Positions 11,326-21,725 of a DNA stretch of 45,170 nt are shown in pieces. Each line of letters opens with the position of its first letter. The stretch's first letter is position 1. This DNA is from Folioceros fuciformis. Lineage: Eukaryota; Anthocerotophyta; Anthocerotopsida; Anthocerotales. Where the stretch lies: contig JBNGIO010005952.1 in NCBI GenBank assembly GCA_049999805.1, positions 1 through 45,170 of the forward strand, in the 5' to 3' direction. The translations under genes were made by a program, and so were the position numbers. Below the pieces are notes generated by a model. That model made no database searches. It was not told the origin of the DNA and was given only the letters and a program-made list of their open reading frames with translations.

Positions 11326-13133
11326 ATGGCTGTGCAATGTTGGGTGACGGGATGCGTGGTCTTGTTTTTAGTCGTCCAGCTGACAGTGCAGACTAAGTTG
11401 ATGCGACCCGATCTCGGAGCTAAGGACATTTTCACCACAGACGTCTGGAGCTCACCAGGTGCAGCAAGCAGATCTTCCATGGACAAGGGCTCACGAGCTG
11501 AAGGCGACACAGGGTTCGAGTCTCTTCATTTCCAGGCAGCTGGTGTGGGCCACTACCCCTTTGTTCTTCTCAGTGCTTACAGGTCAGTTCGCAGTCAGTC
11601 GGTTGTTTGAAGGGGCCTGGCGTTAGGGTTGGATTCCATTCTCTGATATCAGCTTCCGCGCAGGGAAAATCCAACTACATTCCATGCTATCGGGCTTTCC
11701 TCACGGCTCGTTCGTGATCACGACAAGCTTGTCTTAGGCTGCGAATGGCATCCAGGAAACGGGACAGCACCAGACAGCAATAGGTCGGCACTGCTAGCCG
11801 ATGGAGAGCCACATTATGGCAACACCGAGCCCATGAAGATGCCCTACGTAGAGGTGGTGCTGACATGTGAGTTTTCGCAGGAAGTTGGACTTGATGGGCT
11901 TGGAGGACGTCTTTATGTCACAGTGCAGTCCACGAAACATGTTGATGTAGGCTTGCCTATCTCGACTCTGTCTCTCTTGTATCAGTGACGGAGCAGTTTC
12001 AAATCTCTCCTCAACCGTTTGACGGCGGGTGCCTACTGTGCAGGTAGCGCCCATTGTGGCACTGCAAGAGACTGCGAGCTATGACTTCCAAGCTAATATA
12101 GACAATCCACGTCCTTACAAATATGCCTTCTGTGGTCCTCCCATTTCCGGTAACATACGTCTTCAAGTGATCAAGGAGTGGCTGATCTACCATGTCTACA
12201 TATATGAAGCCCCCAAGGTTCACTTCTTCTTCTACAACGCGGGAGGGCTGACAGGAGAAGGGAGGGACCTTCTGGAGCCGTTTGTCAAGGCTGGCTTGTT
12301 GACAGTCTTGGACGTTTCAGAGCACTCTATGTACCCAGCCTGGTGGACTTCCCAGGTAATCCCTCTGGTAATGTAGCGCTGCAAGTGTAGCATTCTGTCC
12401 TCTGCACCTTGCCTGATGGAAGCATGTCTGCACGGTTGGTAGATTGTGTTCATCAACGACTGCCTGCACAGGACTAGATACCTGACAGATTGGACACTCT
12501 TCCACGACTTTGACGAGTTCATATACATACCGCCCCCCAACAAGTTTTCAGACCTGCTGCAAACTAATGCCAGGGCGCACGTCCTAACTTTTGGAAGCTG
12601 GCCAGTCAACATATCAGTTTGCAGACCACCAGAGACACCAAGGGTGTGGGCCGTTGAGAGAATGCTGAGGAGAGGCCAGCGTCCACATTGCAGGTGACAG
12701 ACTCATCACCGCCACCACTAGCAATCATCTCTCCAAGGTCTGCTCCATGCCTGAGATTGTCATAACCGCAAATCCTCGTCTGTGCAGAACGAAGCATAAA
12801 CCCTACATGTGTCCTGGTGCTGCTGGCCGTCGTAAATACGCCTTGAATCCAAGGAAGGAGGTGTGGGCAGCAGTTCACAAGACGTTAGGGAAGTCATCTC
12901 AGCATGTAGTACACTTCAACGCTTCTGTGATCAGGGTGGAGCACTTCCAAGGGTTACTATCCCAGAGCCGCGAAGTGTGTACAATTAGCAGAAGCCCCAC
13001 AACCACGGAAGCAGTTAATGGAGATGATGATGGCTGGGTAGAGCTAGACCCCCCCATCATTCCATGCATCCGGCAAGCAAGACGGTATGTAGCTGAGCTG
13101 GGAATTCCTGAGCTAAGTGATGAGATGATCTAA
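11326..13133 (+). CDS. GT92 (DUF23) glycosyltransferase, beta-1,4-galactan synthase-like, copy 1
   Basis: Five exons: 11326-11582, 11664-11946, 12044-12355, 12443-12693 and 12788-13133, giving 482 residues. An N-terminal hydrophobic segment (residues ~5-22, VTGCVVLFLVVQL) makes it a type II membrane protein, expected in the Golgi. Residues ~80-180 (ENPTTFHAIGLSSRL ... CEWHPGNGTAP) match the N-terminal region of plant GALS proteins. The GT92 core follows: PYKYAFCGPPISGN, VIKEWLIYHVYIYEAPKVHFFFYNAGG, then INDCLHRTRYLTDW and the metal-binding DxD-type motif DFDEF at ~306-310, then GRRKY and VHFNASVIRVEHF. Plant GT92 enzymes (GALS) add galactose from UDP-Gal to beta-1,4-galactan side chains of rhamnogalacturonan I; that substrate is inferred from family. 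A tandem paralogue begins 370 bases downstream. Confidence 0.9.
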
Positions 13134-13503
13134 CCTATTGGCACGACAACAGAAATCGCCTTACAGGGATCGTGAATCCCTGCAGGGTATCGCTCGTTTA
13201 CCGTTCGCTTACGTCTGCAACATAGTTGTCGTCATCGTGTCAGTCCAAAATCCTAACCGTCCGTATTTAATGGAATATACGACCCACTTCCACATAAACA
13301 ATGTTCTTGTTCTTACGCATGAGAGCCGCTTTTCGCCTCGGTCATGGCGGTCGTCTAGTACGGATGATGACTGAGCTCGCAGTGGCTCCTGCATGAGCTC
13401 GCCGGCAGCTGCCAAGCCAATTTGGACAGTAGGTTGTGTGAATTCGTCAAGCTGACGATGATCAAACGCTGTACTGGAGTTTGCCAATCCGAGCGCTGAG
13501 GGG
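13134..13503. other. Spacer between the tandem GT92 genes
   Basis: Only 370 bases separate the stop of copy 1 from the ATG of copy 2, so they must hold the terminator of one and the promoter of the other. I see no clear TATA box or other motif. Confidence 0.6.
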
Positions 13504-15370
13504 ATGGCCAAGGTTGCACCTGCGCTGTGGAGCTTGATTATATTCGTGGCAGTTCTGCTGGCCATACGTGCGTCCTTGTGGGCTGCTGGAGCGGGAGAGG
13601 TGACAGGCTTGTCGGGCAGTGACTTCTGGAAGTCTGTTACAGGCGTGAATCTGAGTTCGGCCAGGTTAGCTGGTACTGGAAATGTGCGCAGCGCTCCGGC
13701 GGTGTCATCCAATTACAGTGTTGTAGTGCCGCAGCTGAGCAGCACTGTGGATCCAAACACGCTCCTCGTCCACCCAATCGGGCAGGCGCTTTACCCCTTT
13801 GTTCTTGTCAGTGCTTCCAGGTATCAATCGCTCTTCCTTGTTGTAATTTGTGCCTTCTCCTGCAATCTCGTTGACTCACTTGCATTTCCCCACTTGCAGA
13901 GCGTCTACTACAACCTTCCACATCCTCGGTCTCAGCTCAAGAGCGATACAGATCGCGCCGGACAAAGCCGTGTACGAATGCGTATGGCATCCCGGAAATG
14001 GCAGCCACCCACAGCCCTTGATGACGTCCGGTGCAAGATCAAGCTACGGCAACACTGCGTTCGTCAAAATTGCATACAGCATGCTCATCCTGACTTGCGA
14101 ATTTGGTGCGGATGTCGGTGTTGATGGCCTCGGCGGCTCTCTGTACTTGAGCATCACAACGGGGAAGCTTGTTGGAGAGTATGTAAGGCACCTTGGAGAG
14201 TATTACCCTTGCCTGTTCTGGATTCCAACTATGCAGATATCTTTGGCGCTAAGCCGTACGCTAACGACGTGTTTTGGCTGCCGCAGATTCCTCCAGTGCT
14301 GCTTCTGCAAGAGAACACGGGCCACAACGTTAGTGCAGTCATGGAGAAGCCGCCTCCATACAAGTATGCCTTTTGCGGTGCTGCCATATCTGGTCATGTG
14401 CAAGTCGAGGTGATCAAACAATGGCTCATCTACCATCTCTATGTTTTCGAGGGACGCAAGGCTCATTTCTTCTTCTACGACATCGGAGGTCTGGGAAAGG
14501 AAGGAAGAAAGGTGCTGGATCCATTCGTGAAAGCCGGATTTGTCACCGTTTTGTTTGTTGCGGATCAAACGAGGTTTCCGTCGTGGTACCGCGGCCAGGT
14601 ACTACCTCCCTTCCCGTGCAAGCTGAGACGAATTCGCGCCTACACTTGGCTTTCACGCGGGCTCGTAACTGTCCTCGTGTTCACTCTCGTGCCGCGCTTG
14701 TAGGTTTTGCTGATCAACGAATGCCTCCATCGAACTCGGTTTCTCGCAGAGTGGACCGTCTTCCAAGACTTCGACGAGTTCTTGTACGCTGAGCCTCCAC
14801 ACACACTAGGGCAGTTGATCGACGCCAATGCTAACGCCTCGGTGCTGACGTTCGGAAGCTGGCCGATCTCCATGTCCGACTGCCGGGCTCAGGAGACGGA
14901 GAACGAGTGGCCGATACAGCGGATGCTTTGGCGACGGCCCCATCCTGAATGCGGGTCGGTTATTCTGCTCACCTGTTAGTCTTCCTGTTGAACCGTCGCA
15001 GTTGCGACAGTGACGACACGATTATGCTGATGTTTCATGTTCTCTATTTCGCTGCAGGAAAGCGTCGAATGCACGTTCTCCATATCTATGCCTTGCGGCC
15101 GGCGGTCGTCGAAAGTACATGGTGAGACCACGAAGCGAGTTCTACGCCTCCATTCATCAAACCCTGGGCTCGTCCTGGAAGAACGCAGTTCACTTCAACG
15201 CCTCTATAATCAGACTGGAGCACTTCCGGGGATTGCTTGTCAGAAAGACCTGCACAGCGGAGAGGAACAAGTCCACATATTTCCATCCTTCCTGGATACA
15301 GCGAGAATCCAACATTGCTGAAGTCATCAAACGAGCACAGGAGTACGTGTCTCACCTACTCACTCCTTAG
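13504..15370 (+). CDS. GT92 (DUF23) glycosyltransferase, beta-1,4-galactan synthase-like, copy 2
   Basis: Five exons: 13504-13820, 13900-14182, 14287-14598, 14704-14954 and 15058-15370, giving 491 residues. Exons 2, 3 and 4 are 283, 312 and 251 bases, exactly the same as in copy 1, and all intron phases agree, so the pair arose by tandem duplication. It has a type II membrane anchor (LWSLIIFVAVLLAI, residues ~8-21), the GALS-type N-terminal region (TTTFHILGLSSR ... CVWHPGNGS), PYKYAFCGAAISGH, VIKQWLIYHLYVFEGRK, and DFDEF at ~326-330. GGRRKYMVRPRS and VHFNASIIRLEHFRGLL close the domain. The stem after the anchor differs completely from copy 1 and the C-terminus is shorter, without the acidic GDDDGW tail. 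The expected reaction is galactosyl transfer from UDP-Gal in the Golgi. Confidence 0.9.
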
Positions 15371-15907
15371 ACCATCTCAGATGACATGGATGGCCGGTGA
15401 AATTTCGTTAGTAGGAAACCAGGGAGACAAATCCCTTGTGCGCATCATTCAATTGCCGTTTTGATCTAGAATTTGACTAGATAGATGGCCTCGAAAGGGC
15501 CCGAAGCAGAGGAGACATACCAGCTCGACGTCCCTGAAGGATCTTAGAATAAGGGACCCTATAGGAGGAGGCACCCTATCCTAATAGACATCAGATTGGC
15601 AGTCCACACGAATCTCAGGATAGCGGAGACTCACCAACTGGAGGGCCGCCAAGGGACCTTCGACGGACTGGACAAAACGCACGAACTCATCCCAAGACTG
15701 AGTTCGTACTGCTAATGCTAAGTGAACGATTTCGTATGAATTCAAGGGTTAAGAAGTCATTCCAAACGATCGTTTTTGGGGAACGCTTAATCTGCTAGTG
15801 TGTCGAGACGTCATTAGGAACATCTTTATATGCTTGGTGCCCAAACGTTTTCTTCAAGTCGCGTACCCAGATGAAAACGGTTCGCTTGTCATTGTTTGCC
15901 ACAGTCA
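15371..15907. other. Intergenic region downstream of the second GT92 gene
   Basis: About 540 bases with the 3' flank of the GT92 gene and the far upstream region of the transporter. I see no gene or repeat. Confidence 0.5.
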
Positions 15908-15926
15908 CCAATCAGCACGGGCCACG
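15908..15926 (+). promoter_or_regulatory. ERSE-I element (CCAAT-N9-CCACG)
   Basis: CCAAT at 15908-15912 and CCACG at 15922-15926 are separated by exactly nine bases, a perfect match to the endoplasmic reticulum stress element bound by NF-Y plus an ER-stress bZIP factor. It lies about 350 bases upstream of the ATG of the UDP-galactose transporter at 16273. The Arabidopsis relative AtUTr1 is known to be induced by the unfolded protein response, which makes the site plausible. One motif of this size can occur by chance. Confidence 0.5.
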
Positions 15927-15939
15927 CTAGCAAAACTGA

Positions 15940-15977
15940 GGTCTCAGCCACTCGCCGGGTCACACGTGGCTGAGACC
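15940..15977. repeat. Perfect 12-bp inverted repeat with an embedded G-box
   Basis: GGTCTCAGCCAC at 15940-15951 is matched by GTGGCTGAGACC at 15966-15977, a perfect 12-bp stem with a 14-base loop. The right arm overlaps a G-box CACGTG (15963-15968). It sits 13 bases after the ERSE-like site. It could be a paired bZIP/bHLH site, a 5'-UTR hairpin, or a small MITE-like footprint. Confidence 0.6.
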
Positions 15978-16272
15978 AGGTCTATGCGGGTTCGAACTTC
16001 CGACCATGCGGAATCCATGGTGGTCGGCAACTGCGAGAGGACCGAGATGGAAGGCGTGTAACGCAGGAGCGTAGTCGCGACTCCGGGTGAAAGGAATGAG
16101 CACTGGCACTTCGAGGAGCTGAAGGGCGGAATCGCAGCTGCTTGTCGGTGGAATTCGTTGGGATTGAGCAGCGATGGATCGCTGGCGCGGAGCTCTGCGA
16201 TGAGCCGCCAAGAGCACATGCAGGCTGAGGCTGATCTTGGCAGAGGAGGGAGATCAGAGCTCGCTGCCTGAG

Positions 16273-18012
16273 ATGGAGGGAGTATGGCGAGTTTTGCTGC
16301 TGTCGTTTTGCGTTGCCGGGATCTGGGGCGCTTATGTCACTCAGGGCGTGCTTCAGGAGACCTTGTGAGCGGGCTCTGGGTCGAGTCTGGCGTGGTCGTG
16401 GCTAGGGTTCAGGGGGGCAATTTTGAGCTGGCTTCGGATGGAGGCAATTTTGATCGATCTTGTGCTGGCTGTGCTTTGGCAGGTCAACAAAGCGATTTGG
16501 ACCCGACGGGCGACGGTTTGAGCACCTTCCATTCCTGAATTTCGCTCAAACGGTTGTCTGCTTCGCCTGGTCGTTTCTGAGTAAGATTGTGTTGTAGATC
16601 ATTCTCTTGGTGTGTTTGTGTACGCCTTGAACAGGACATGGTGACGGAAACACTGCGGGATTGTTGTATTGGCTAGCTTCGTCCTCGTCATGGGTGTCGT
16701 GGGGTTGTGTGCATGTTGAGTGCAGTGCTTTCTATCTGGTCGTCTTCGTCTCCATCTCAAGCTCCCATATGGGCGTACTGGAGTCCGAGCATTACGAACT
16801 CCATTGGACCGTCGTGTGGAATTCAGGCTTTAAAATACATCAGCTTCCCTGCACAGGTTGGAACAAGGTTTTGAACTTTGAGCCACTAAACGTAAATGAT
16901 GTTGGCGGAGTAGTGGTTGGTCAGGAGTTAGCTTCTGACTAGAGCTTTCGTGGTCCTCGTAATTCTCAGGTCCTGGCTAAGTCCTCGAAGATGATTCCAG
17001 GTATTCGTTGCAAGGGTTCAAAATTGTTTTCTGAATTTTGAATTCTCATGCCTGATGACTCTTTGACCACTTGTGTTTGTGTAGTTTTTGCTGATGGTAT
17101 TGTTGTGTGTTTTCAGTCATGTTGATGGGGGCTGTGGTGTATGGAGTGCGTTACACCATCCCTGAATATGTGTGCTCCGTCCTTGTCGCCGGCGGTGTTT
17201 CAATGTTTGCCCTCTTTAAGGTTAGTTCTGAAACGGAGGTCGTTTCTAGGTCAATATCGCTATGCGAACCTGATGAGTGCTTTCTTCGACATGCTTACAT
17301 CAACGTAGTTCCTTTGCAGAGCTCCTCTAAGGCAGTCGAGAAGCTGGCTAGCCCGAACATGCCTTTGGGGTACACCCTTTGTTTCATAAATCTTGGAATG
17401 GATGGCTTCACGAATGCCACACAAGACGCCATAACGCAAAGGTACTACACGGTTGGTTTGTCATTCTGGTTCCCGAATTACTTGATCCTTACATCTTCGT
17501 TTTGCGCCTGACTGTGTATCGCGAAAGCCAGCAGTTACAGGGTGTGCTTTCTTTGTGCCCGCAGGTATCCAAAGACGAGTGCCTGGCAGATCATGTTGGG
17601 GATGAATTTCTGGGGGGCCTTGTACATGGGATTGTATCTCTTTGCCTGGAAAGGCGGAGGTGGATTTGCTGCAGTGGACTTCTGTCGTCAACACCCAGAA
17701 GCGGCTTGGGATATTTTAGTCTTCTGCCTGTGTGGAGCTGTCGGGCAGAACTTCATTTTCCTCACCATCAAGCACTTTGGCTCCTTGGCTAACACGACTA
17801 TCACCACCACCCGCAAATTTGTGAGCATCCTTGTTTCTGCAGTCTGGAGGGGCAATCCACTGAGCTCACAGCAGTGGACTGGTGTGCTGATGGTGTTCAC
17901 TGGATTGAGCTACCAACTCTACCTCAAGTGGAGGCGTAAGAAGAGAATCACCTCGAAGCAGAAAACTGCCCCGAAGGCCGAGGAAGTGAGCACGAAGTCC
18001 AAGGCAACTTAG
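16273..18012 (+). CDS. UTR2: UDP-galactose/UDP-glucose transporter of the UTR (SLC35B) type
   Basis: Eight exons: 16273-16364, 16483-16580, 16635-16703, 16762-16856, 16970-17000, 17117-17220, 17320-17441 and 17565-18012, all in phase, giving 352 residues. Family hallmarks are the first helix ending in GAYVTQGVLQETLSTKRFG, then ITNSIGP, LKYISFPAQVLAKSSKMIPVM, YGVRYTIPEYVC, GFTNATQD, YPKTSAWQIMLGMNFWG, HPEAAWDI, LCGAVGQNFIFLTI, TNTTITTTRKFVSI (here ANTTITTTRKFVSI) and NPLSSQQW. About ten membrane segments are expected. The C-terminus is a basic Lys-rich tail (KWRRKKR ... KSKAT). It exchanges UDP-Gal or UDP-Glc for UMP across ER or Golgi membranes. The assignment to the UTR2 branch rather than its sisters is from general similarity. 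One exon is only 31 bases. Two UDP-Gal-using GT92 genes lie just upstream on the same strand. Confidence 0.92.
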
Positions 18013-18278
18013 TAGTCTAGCAGAATTGTAGGGATTGGGTAGACAATTTTGAAGCCATCATTCATTCCCACCGCCATGGTGGGTCCTAGTGCTCACTGGT
18101 GAAATCCACCGAAGCACAAAAACCTGGCTCGTCTGTCCCGATCGTTTCCACCGCTTACAAATGATTATCGACAAAGAACGGTTTGAAACTTCAGAGACGC
18201 ATGACGGGTGTGTGGCACGCAAGCGAGAATGTGGTAGCTTCTAGCAATACCAGATGTAGTGAAAAAAACTACCGCTAT
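18013..18278. other. Convergent 3' flank between the transporter and TFB4
   Basis: The transporter (+) and TFB4 (-) converge here, only 266 bases apart, so the 3' UTRs may overlap. No other feature is seen. Confidence 0.6.
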
Positions 18279-19259
18279 TCATGCGTCTGTCCGGACCCCA
18301 TTACTGCCCACAGCATGCAAGGATGCGCCTTTGCTGGAGGCGAAATCGGCCCTGCAAGTGGAGCAGACCTGCTGGGACTTACAGAAGATGGAAAGGCACA
18401 CCGAGCAGACATAGCCCGTGTCTATGATCTTCTTGTGGCAAAAACAAGAGGCCCTAAAATCCACCCCGGCCGACGAGGGCAGCAGCAGAAACTGCCGAGA
18501 CCCCAGATCGGTGGTGAAGAGCATCATGAGATACTGCACCAGCCCCTCGCACTGCAGGGACTTGAGGTAAACCCCACCCGTGATGTGAGCCGCCTGCTGC
18601 AGAAACGCCGAGTGCTGGCTCCCCACTATGCACGCATCTACGGGCACGTCGTAGCGCTGGGCAGAGAAGATGGCGTTCATGACAGCCACGTACTGCTGAG
18701 GCGCGTCCGAGGAGCTCTGCACGCACAGAATTCTGGGCTGCAGCTGCGGAGAGGACCCCGACCCGTTGGCCCTCTTGCGGATGTAGCACAAAGCCATGGA
18801 CAGAGCTCCCGACAGGAGCGTCCCCCGGTTGCCCTCCTCCCCCTGCCGACTCCAGGCCGCCTCCTCCTCGCCTACGAACTCCTCCAGCCGATGCAGCACC
18901 GGCGCGCTCTGCGGCTGCTGCCCCTGCGCATTGCTGGAGCTCACCCCCGTCAGCCTAACGCTCCCGGCCGCGCAACCCACGCGCGCGGAAGAATCGAACA
19001 GAATTTTCCACGTGCTGGAGCCCGTGGCTACCAGCACCACCTCGTTCAGATGGTGCAGAAGCAGAATGGAGTTCACGAACACCAACACATCCTGGAGAAC
19101 GCGATGGAACGGCGGAGCAGATGCCGCCCAGGCCACCGTTGCTCCGCCACTAGACGCAGCCGGCATGCCCCAGACGTGAGGATTGGTCTCCAAAATGACA
19201 ACCACCCGGCTCGCATTGTCTGCTGAGTGCCGCGCTGCTGTTCCTGTCAGACCTCCCAT
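18279..19259 (-). CDS. TFB4: TFIIH core subunit TFB4 (p34/GTF2H3)
   Basis: A single uninterrupted ORF of 326 residues. The start is ATG at 19259; the same frame extends three codons upstream to a GTG, which I reject. The N-terminal vWA-like domain begins with SRVVVILETNPHVWG, then FVNSILLLHHLNEVVLVATG, and later LSMALCYIRKR, QPRILCVQSSSDAPQQYVAVMNAIFSAQR, VDACIVGSQHSAFLQQAAHITGGVYL and QYLMMLFTTD, all typical of TFB4. At ~272-302 there is a C4-type zinc finger with Cys pairs (CFC, CSVC, C, CSTC). TFB4 pairs with p44 in the TFIIH core for nucleotide excision repair and transcription initiation. It is the only intronless gene among the eight called. The 101-residue-plus frames on the opposite strand are shadows. 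Confidence 0.93.
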   Translation of the reverse strand: MGGLTGTAARHSADNASRVVVILETNPHVWGMPAASSGGATVAWAASAPPFHRVLQDVLVFVNSILLLHHLNEVVLVATGSSTWKILFDSSARVGCAAGSVRLTGVSSSNAQGQQPQSAPVLHRLEEFVGEEEAAWSRQGEEGNRGTLLSGALSMALCYIRKRANGSGSSPQLQPRILCVQSSSDAPQQYVAVMNAIFSAQRYDVPVDACIVGSQHSAFLQQAAHITGGVYLKSLQCEGLVQYLMMLFTTDLGSRQFLLLPSSAGVDFRASCFCHKKIIDTGYVCSVCLSIFCKSQQVCSTCRADFASSKGASLHAVGSNGVRTDA

Positions 19260-21100
19260 TTCGTCCACGCACCGGCTCGGAAGCAGCTCGCCTGCTCACA
19301 AGATTCTCGCCCCGCTCCTCTCCATAGTTCGAGAAGATCGGCGGGGCTCGCTCGTCCGCTTTCGAAATCGACTTCTCCTCTTCCAAAATTGTGGTGTTCG
19401 AATTTTGTGCTCGGGTTTATCCGAATTTAGGCATAATTTTGTACGTATAGACCTATCGATCCCCAGCCCTGAAGGAGGGTCCGTTGTGGAATTACCTTCC
19501 ATTGGGATTCCATTTCATACACGAATTCATATAATGATCATATATTCTATTGATATTATTTCTTTAAAATAATAAGAGATGCCATCTACTCAGAAATAGA
19601 AAGAAAAACTCGAAGAGAGCCAAAGGTGAAAAGAGTACTAGCAACAAACTAAGATCACTCCCATAACTACTTACCACTCACTTTGATATCATGATGTGAA
19701 ATAACAAAGGGCTTACTCAACACCCATGCTAATGAAGCTTGCCAAACCCACACTTGTTGTTGTCCTATATACCGCATGGGCAAGGACTTTTGAAGGCTCA
19801 TTAAGGAGTGTACAAAGGTGTATAAGGTTTTTTTTGCAAAGAAAGGAATTAAGATAAACTCAACCCTAGGCTGTTTTAGGAATACAATGGCAATAGCATG
19901 AATCCGCATAAGCGGTCACACCTCAAGCAGTTACTTAGATTGGGGGATGAGTAAACTTGTCACCCCAACCTCTAGCTATACTTGACTACTTGTGAAGGAT
20001 CTGATGACTAGGAACTTCTTGCTGAGGTGTGTGTTGGAGTGATTTTTTGTTTTTTTTGCCAAGTTTGGTGTGAAATCGAATTAGGTTGTGAGTAGGCCGA
20101 GGTATTTATACTTAAGATTTCCTTAGCCTATGAGTTTTTAGTTTTGGGCTTGGTCTGACCAATAACTGGTCCTTAGACCAAAGGGGCTGATTGTTCCTTG
20201 GCCTTTGAACAATTCGCAAAAGCCTAATATAAGGGGGGAACCCCATAGACATAGAGTCATTTTGTGATTAAGGTCGAACTGGGAGTAGGGTGTCATCATC
20301 TGTGTGTGGACTTAGTATAAGAAGGGATGTCGTGTTAGGGCAATGTTGAGATGAGTCGAGTCCTAAGCTTGGCCAGCACCCACTTGAAGCTTAGGGTTCC
20401 GTCTTGCACATTCAGCATTTGTACCTGTATCCTAGTGTTATTTCCCACTACTCTGCATGTCACAAATTGCAGCACAATCTACTGCAAGTGAGGGCAATCC
20501 ATGTCCAGAAAAATGAAGATTTTGATTCGAAGAGATTGCAGCAAAGACTTGCAACAATCTGGGTTTGAAAGGAGCTGTGTGACACACACAGCTTGGTGAG
20601 TCAGTAAGTTACGCCATGAACTGCAACATTGGAATCAAAGGCACTGAAAACGTTCTTCATCCTAGCTCCCAATTCCAGAGAACCCAAAAATAGGGTTTGA
20701 TATGCCTTCCCCAAGTTATAGTGCTACGCGGCGCAACTTCAACAACTACCGACTTCTGCCCAGGCTACCCCTTTTGCCTAGCACCAGCCATCTTCATGAT
20801 CCAGCATCCAGCTGAGTTGGCTTCACGCTCTTGCATCAGCGCTGCTCCTTCCATGATGCCTTGCTACTGTACTCTAAGTTCTGTTGTTTTCCTGCGTTGG
20901 CTAGCAGGGTTACACCAACAACAAGTTAGGAAATACCCAACATGTGTTCCGACTCAACTTGCCTATAAACATCTAGCTATTTCTAAGCTAGTTTGCAAAA
21001 TATCTAGCTAAGCTAGGTTCATTTATCCTAGCATTGGTTTACTTGAGACATATATTTGCTATTCTATTCTAAACAACATCAGATGAGGGTTTCTTACCTA
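19260..21100. other. AT-rich intergenic region
   Basis: Holds the TFB4 upstream region and then about 1.5 kb of AT-rich DNA. A stretch near 19685 (atcatgatgtgaaataacaa) resembles one near 41820, so part of it is a dispersed repeat. I see no gene. Confidence 0.5.
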
Positions 21101-21725
21101 ATCAGCGATCACCTTCATGACAGGGGGGTAGTCGAAGCCCGACGACGGTCATGGAATGAGGAAAGCGGTCGCAGAAGGAGCAACCAGTAGTGGGGGCCGG
21201 TAGTGGTCGTGGAAATAGGAACAACTTCCGGAAGATGGAAACCCTAAGAGGAAGTCCAAGTATTCGGAGGGCACTTTCGAAGTCGAGTGCAACCACGATT
21301 AAAGCAATGTCGGGGAGCGGACTGTGGGTGGGGGCACCAAACCCAGCCCGCAGGCGTGTAAGCTGGGCTGTGGGCGTCGCCTGCCGCGCTAGGCGCGTAT
21401 GGCCACGAGGGCACTGTCGGGGCATTGGGCGTGGATGCCGCGGCACCGGACTGCGGCCAGGCCACAGGACGCCGCCGGATGCGGGCGTTGCAGATGCCGG
21501 GCACCAGATTGCGGGTGCCGGAGCGCCAACGCCGCGAGCGAGGGAGCGGGCGCCGAATCGATCTCGGCCTAGAGGCATCAGGATCTCAATCGGATGACGA
21601 GACACTGGTCGGTCTACAAATTGTGGATAGCTGATTCGGAACAAGGTGTGAGGGTAACTATAAACATCTACATTACATTCCGACAGTTTCTAACTAGCCT
21701 TTAGTTTGATTTGCATCAATTTTGA
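21101..21725 (+). repeat. GC-rich segment upstream of copia gag, probably the element's leader
   Basis: GC content rises sharply from about 21110 to 21640, with many GCGCC, GGCG and GGGCAC stretches, and open frames on both strands as a result. It directly precedes the gag start at 21726. A GC-rich segment of the same style lies between the PBS of the separated 5' LTR and about 30.3 kb, so both may be halves of the internal leader. No LTR or PBS is seen on this side. Confidence 0.45.

Noticed and set aside
18183-19226. 347-codon plus-strand ORF
   Set aside because: Antisense shadow of TFB4; its translation has no domain, while the minus strand has all TFB4 motifs.
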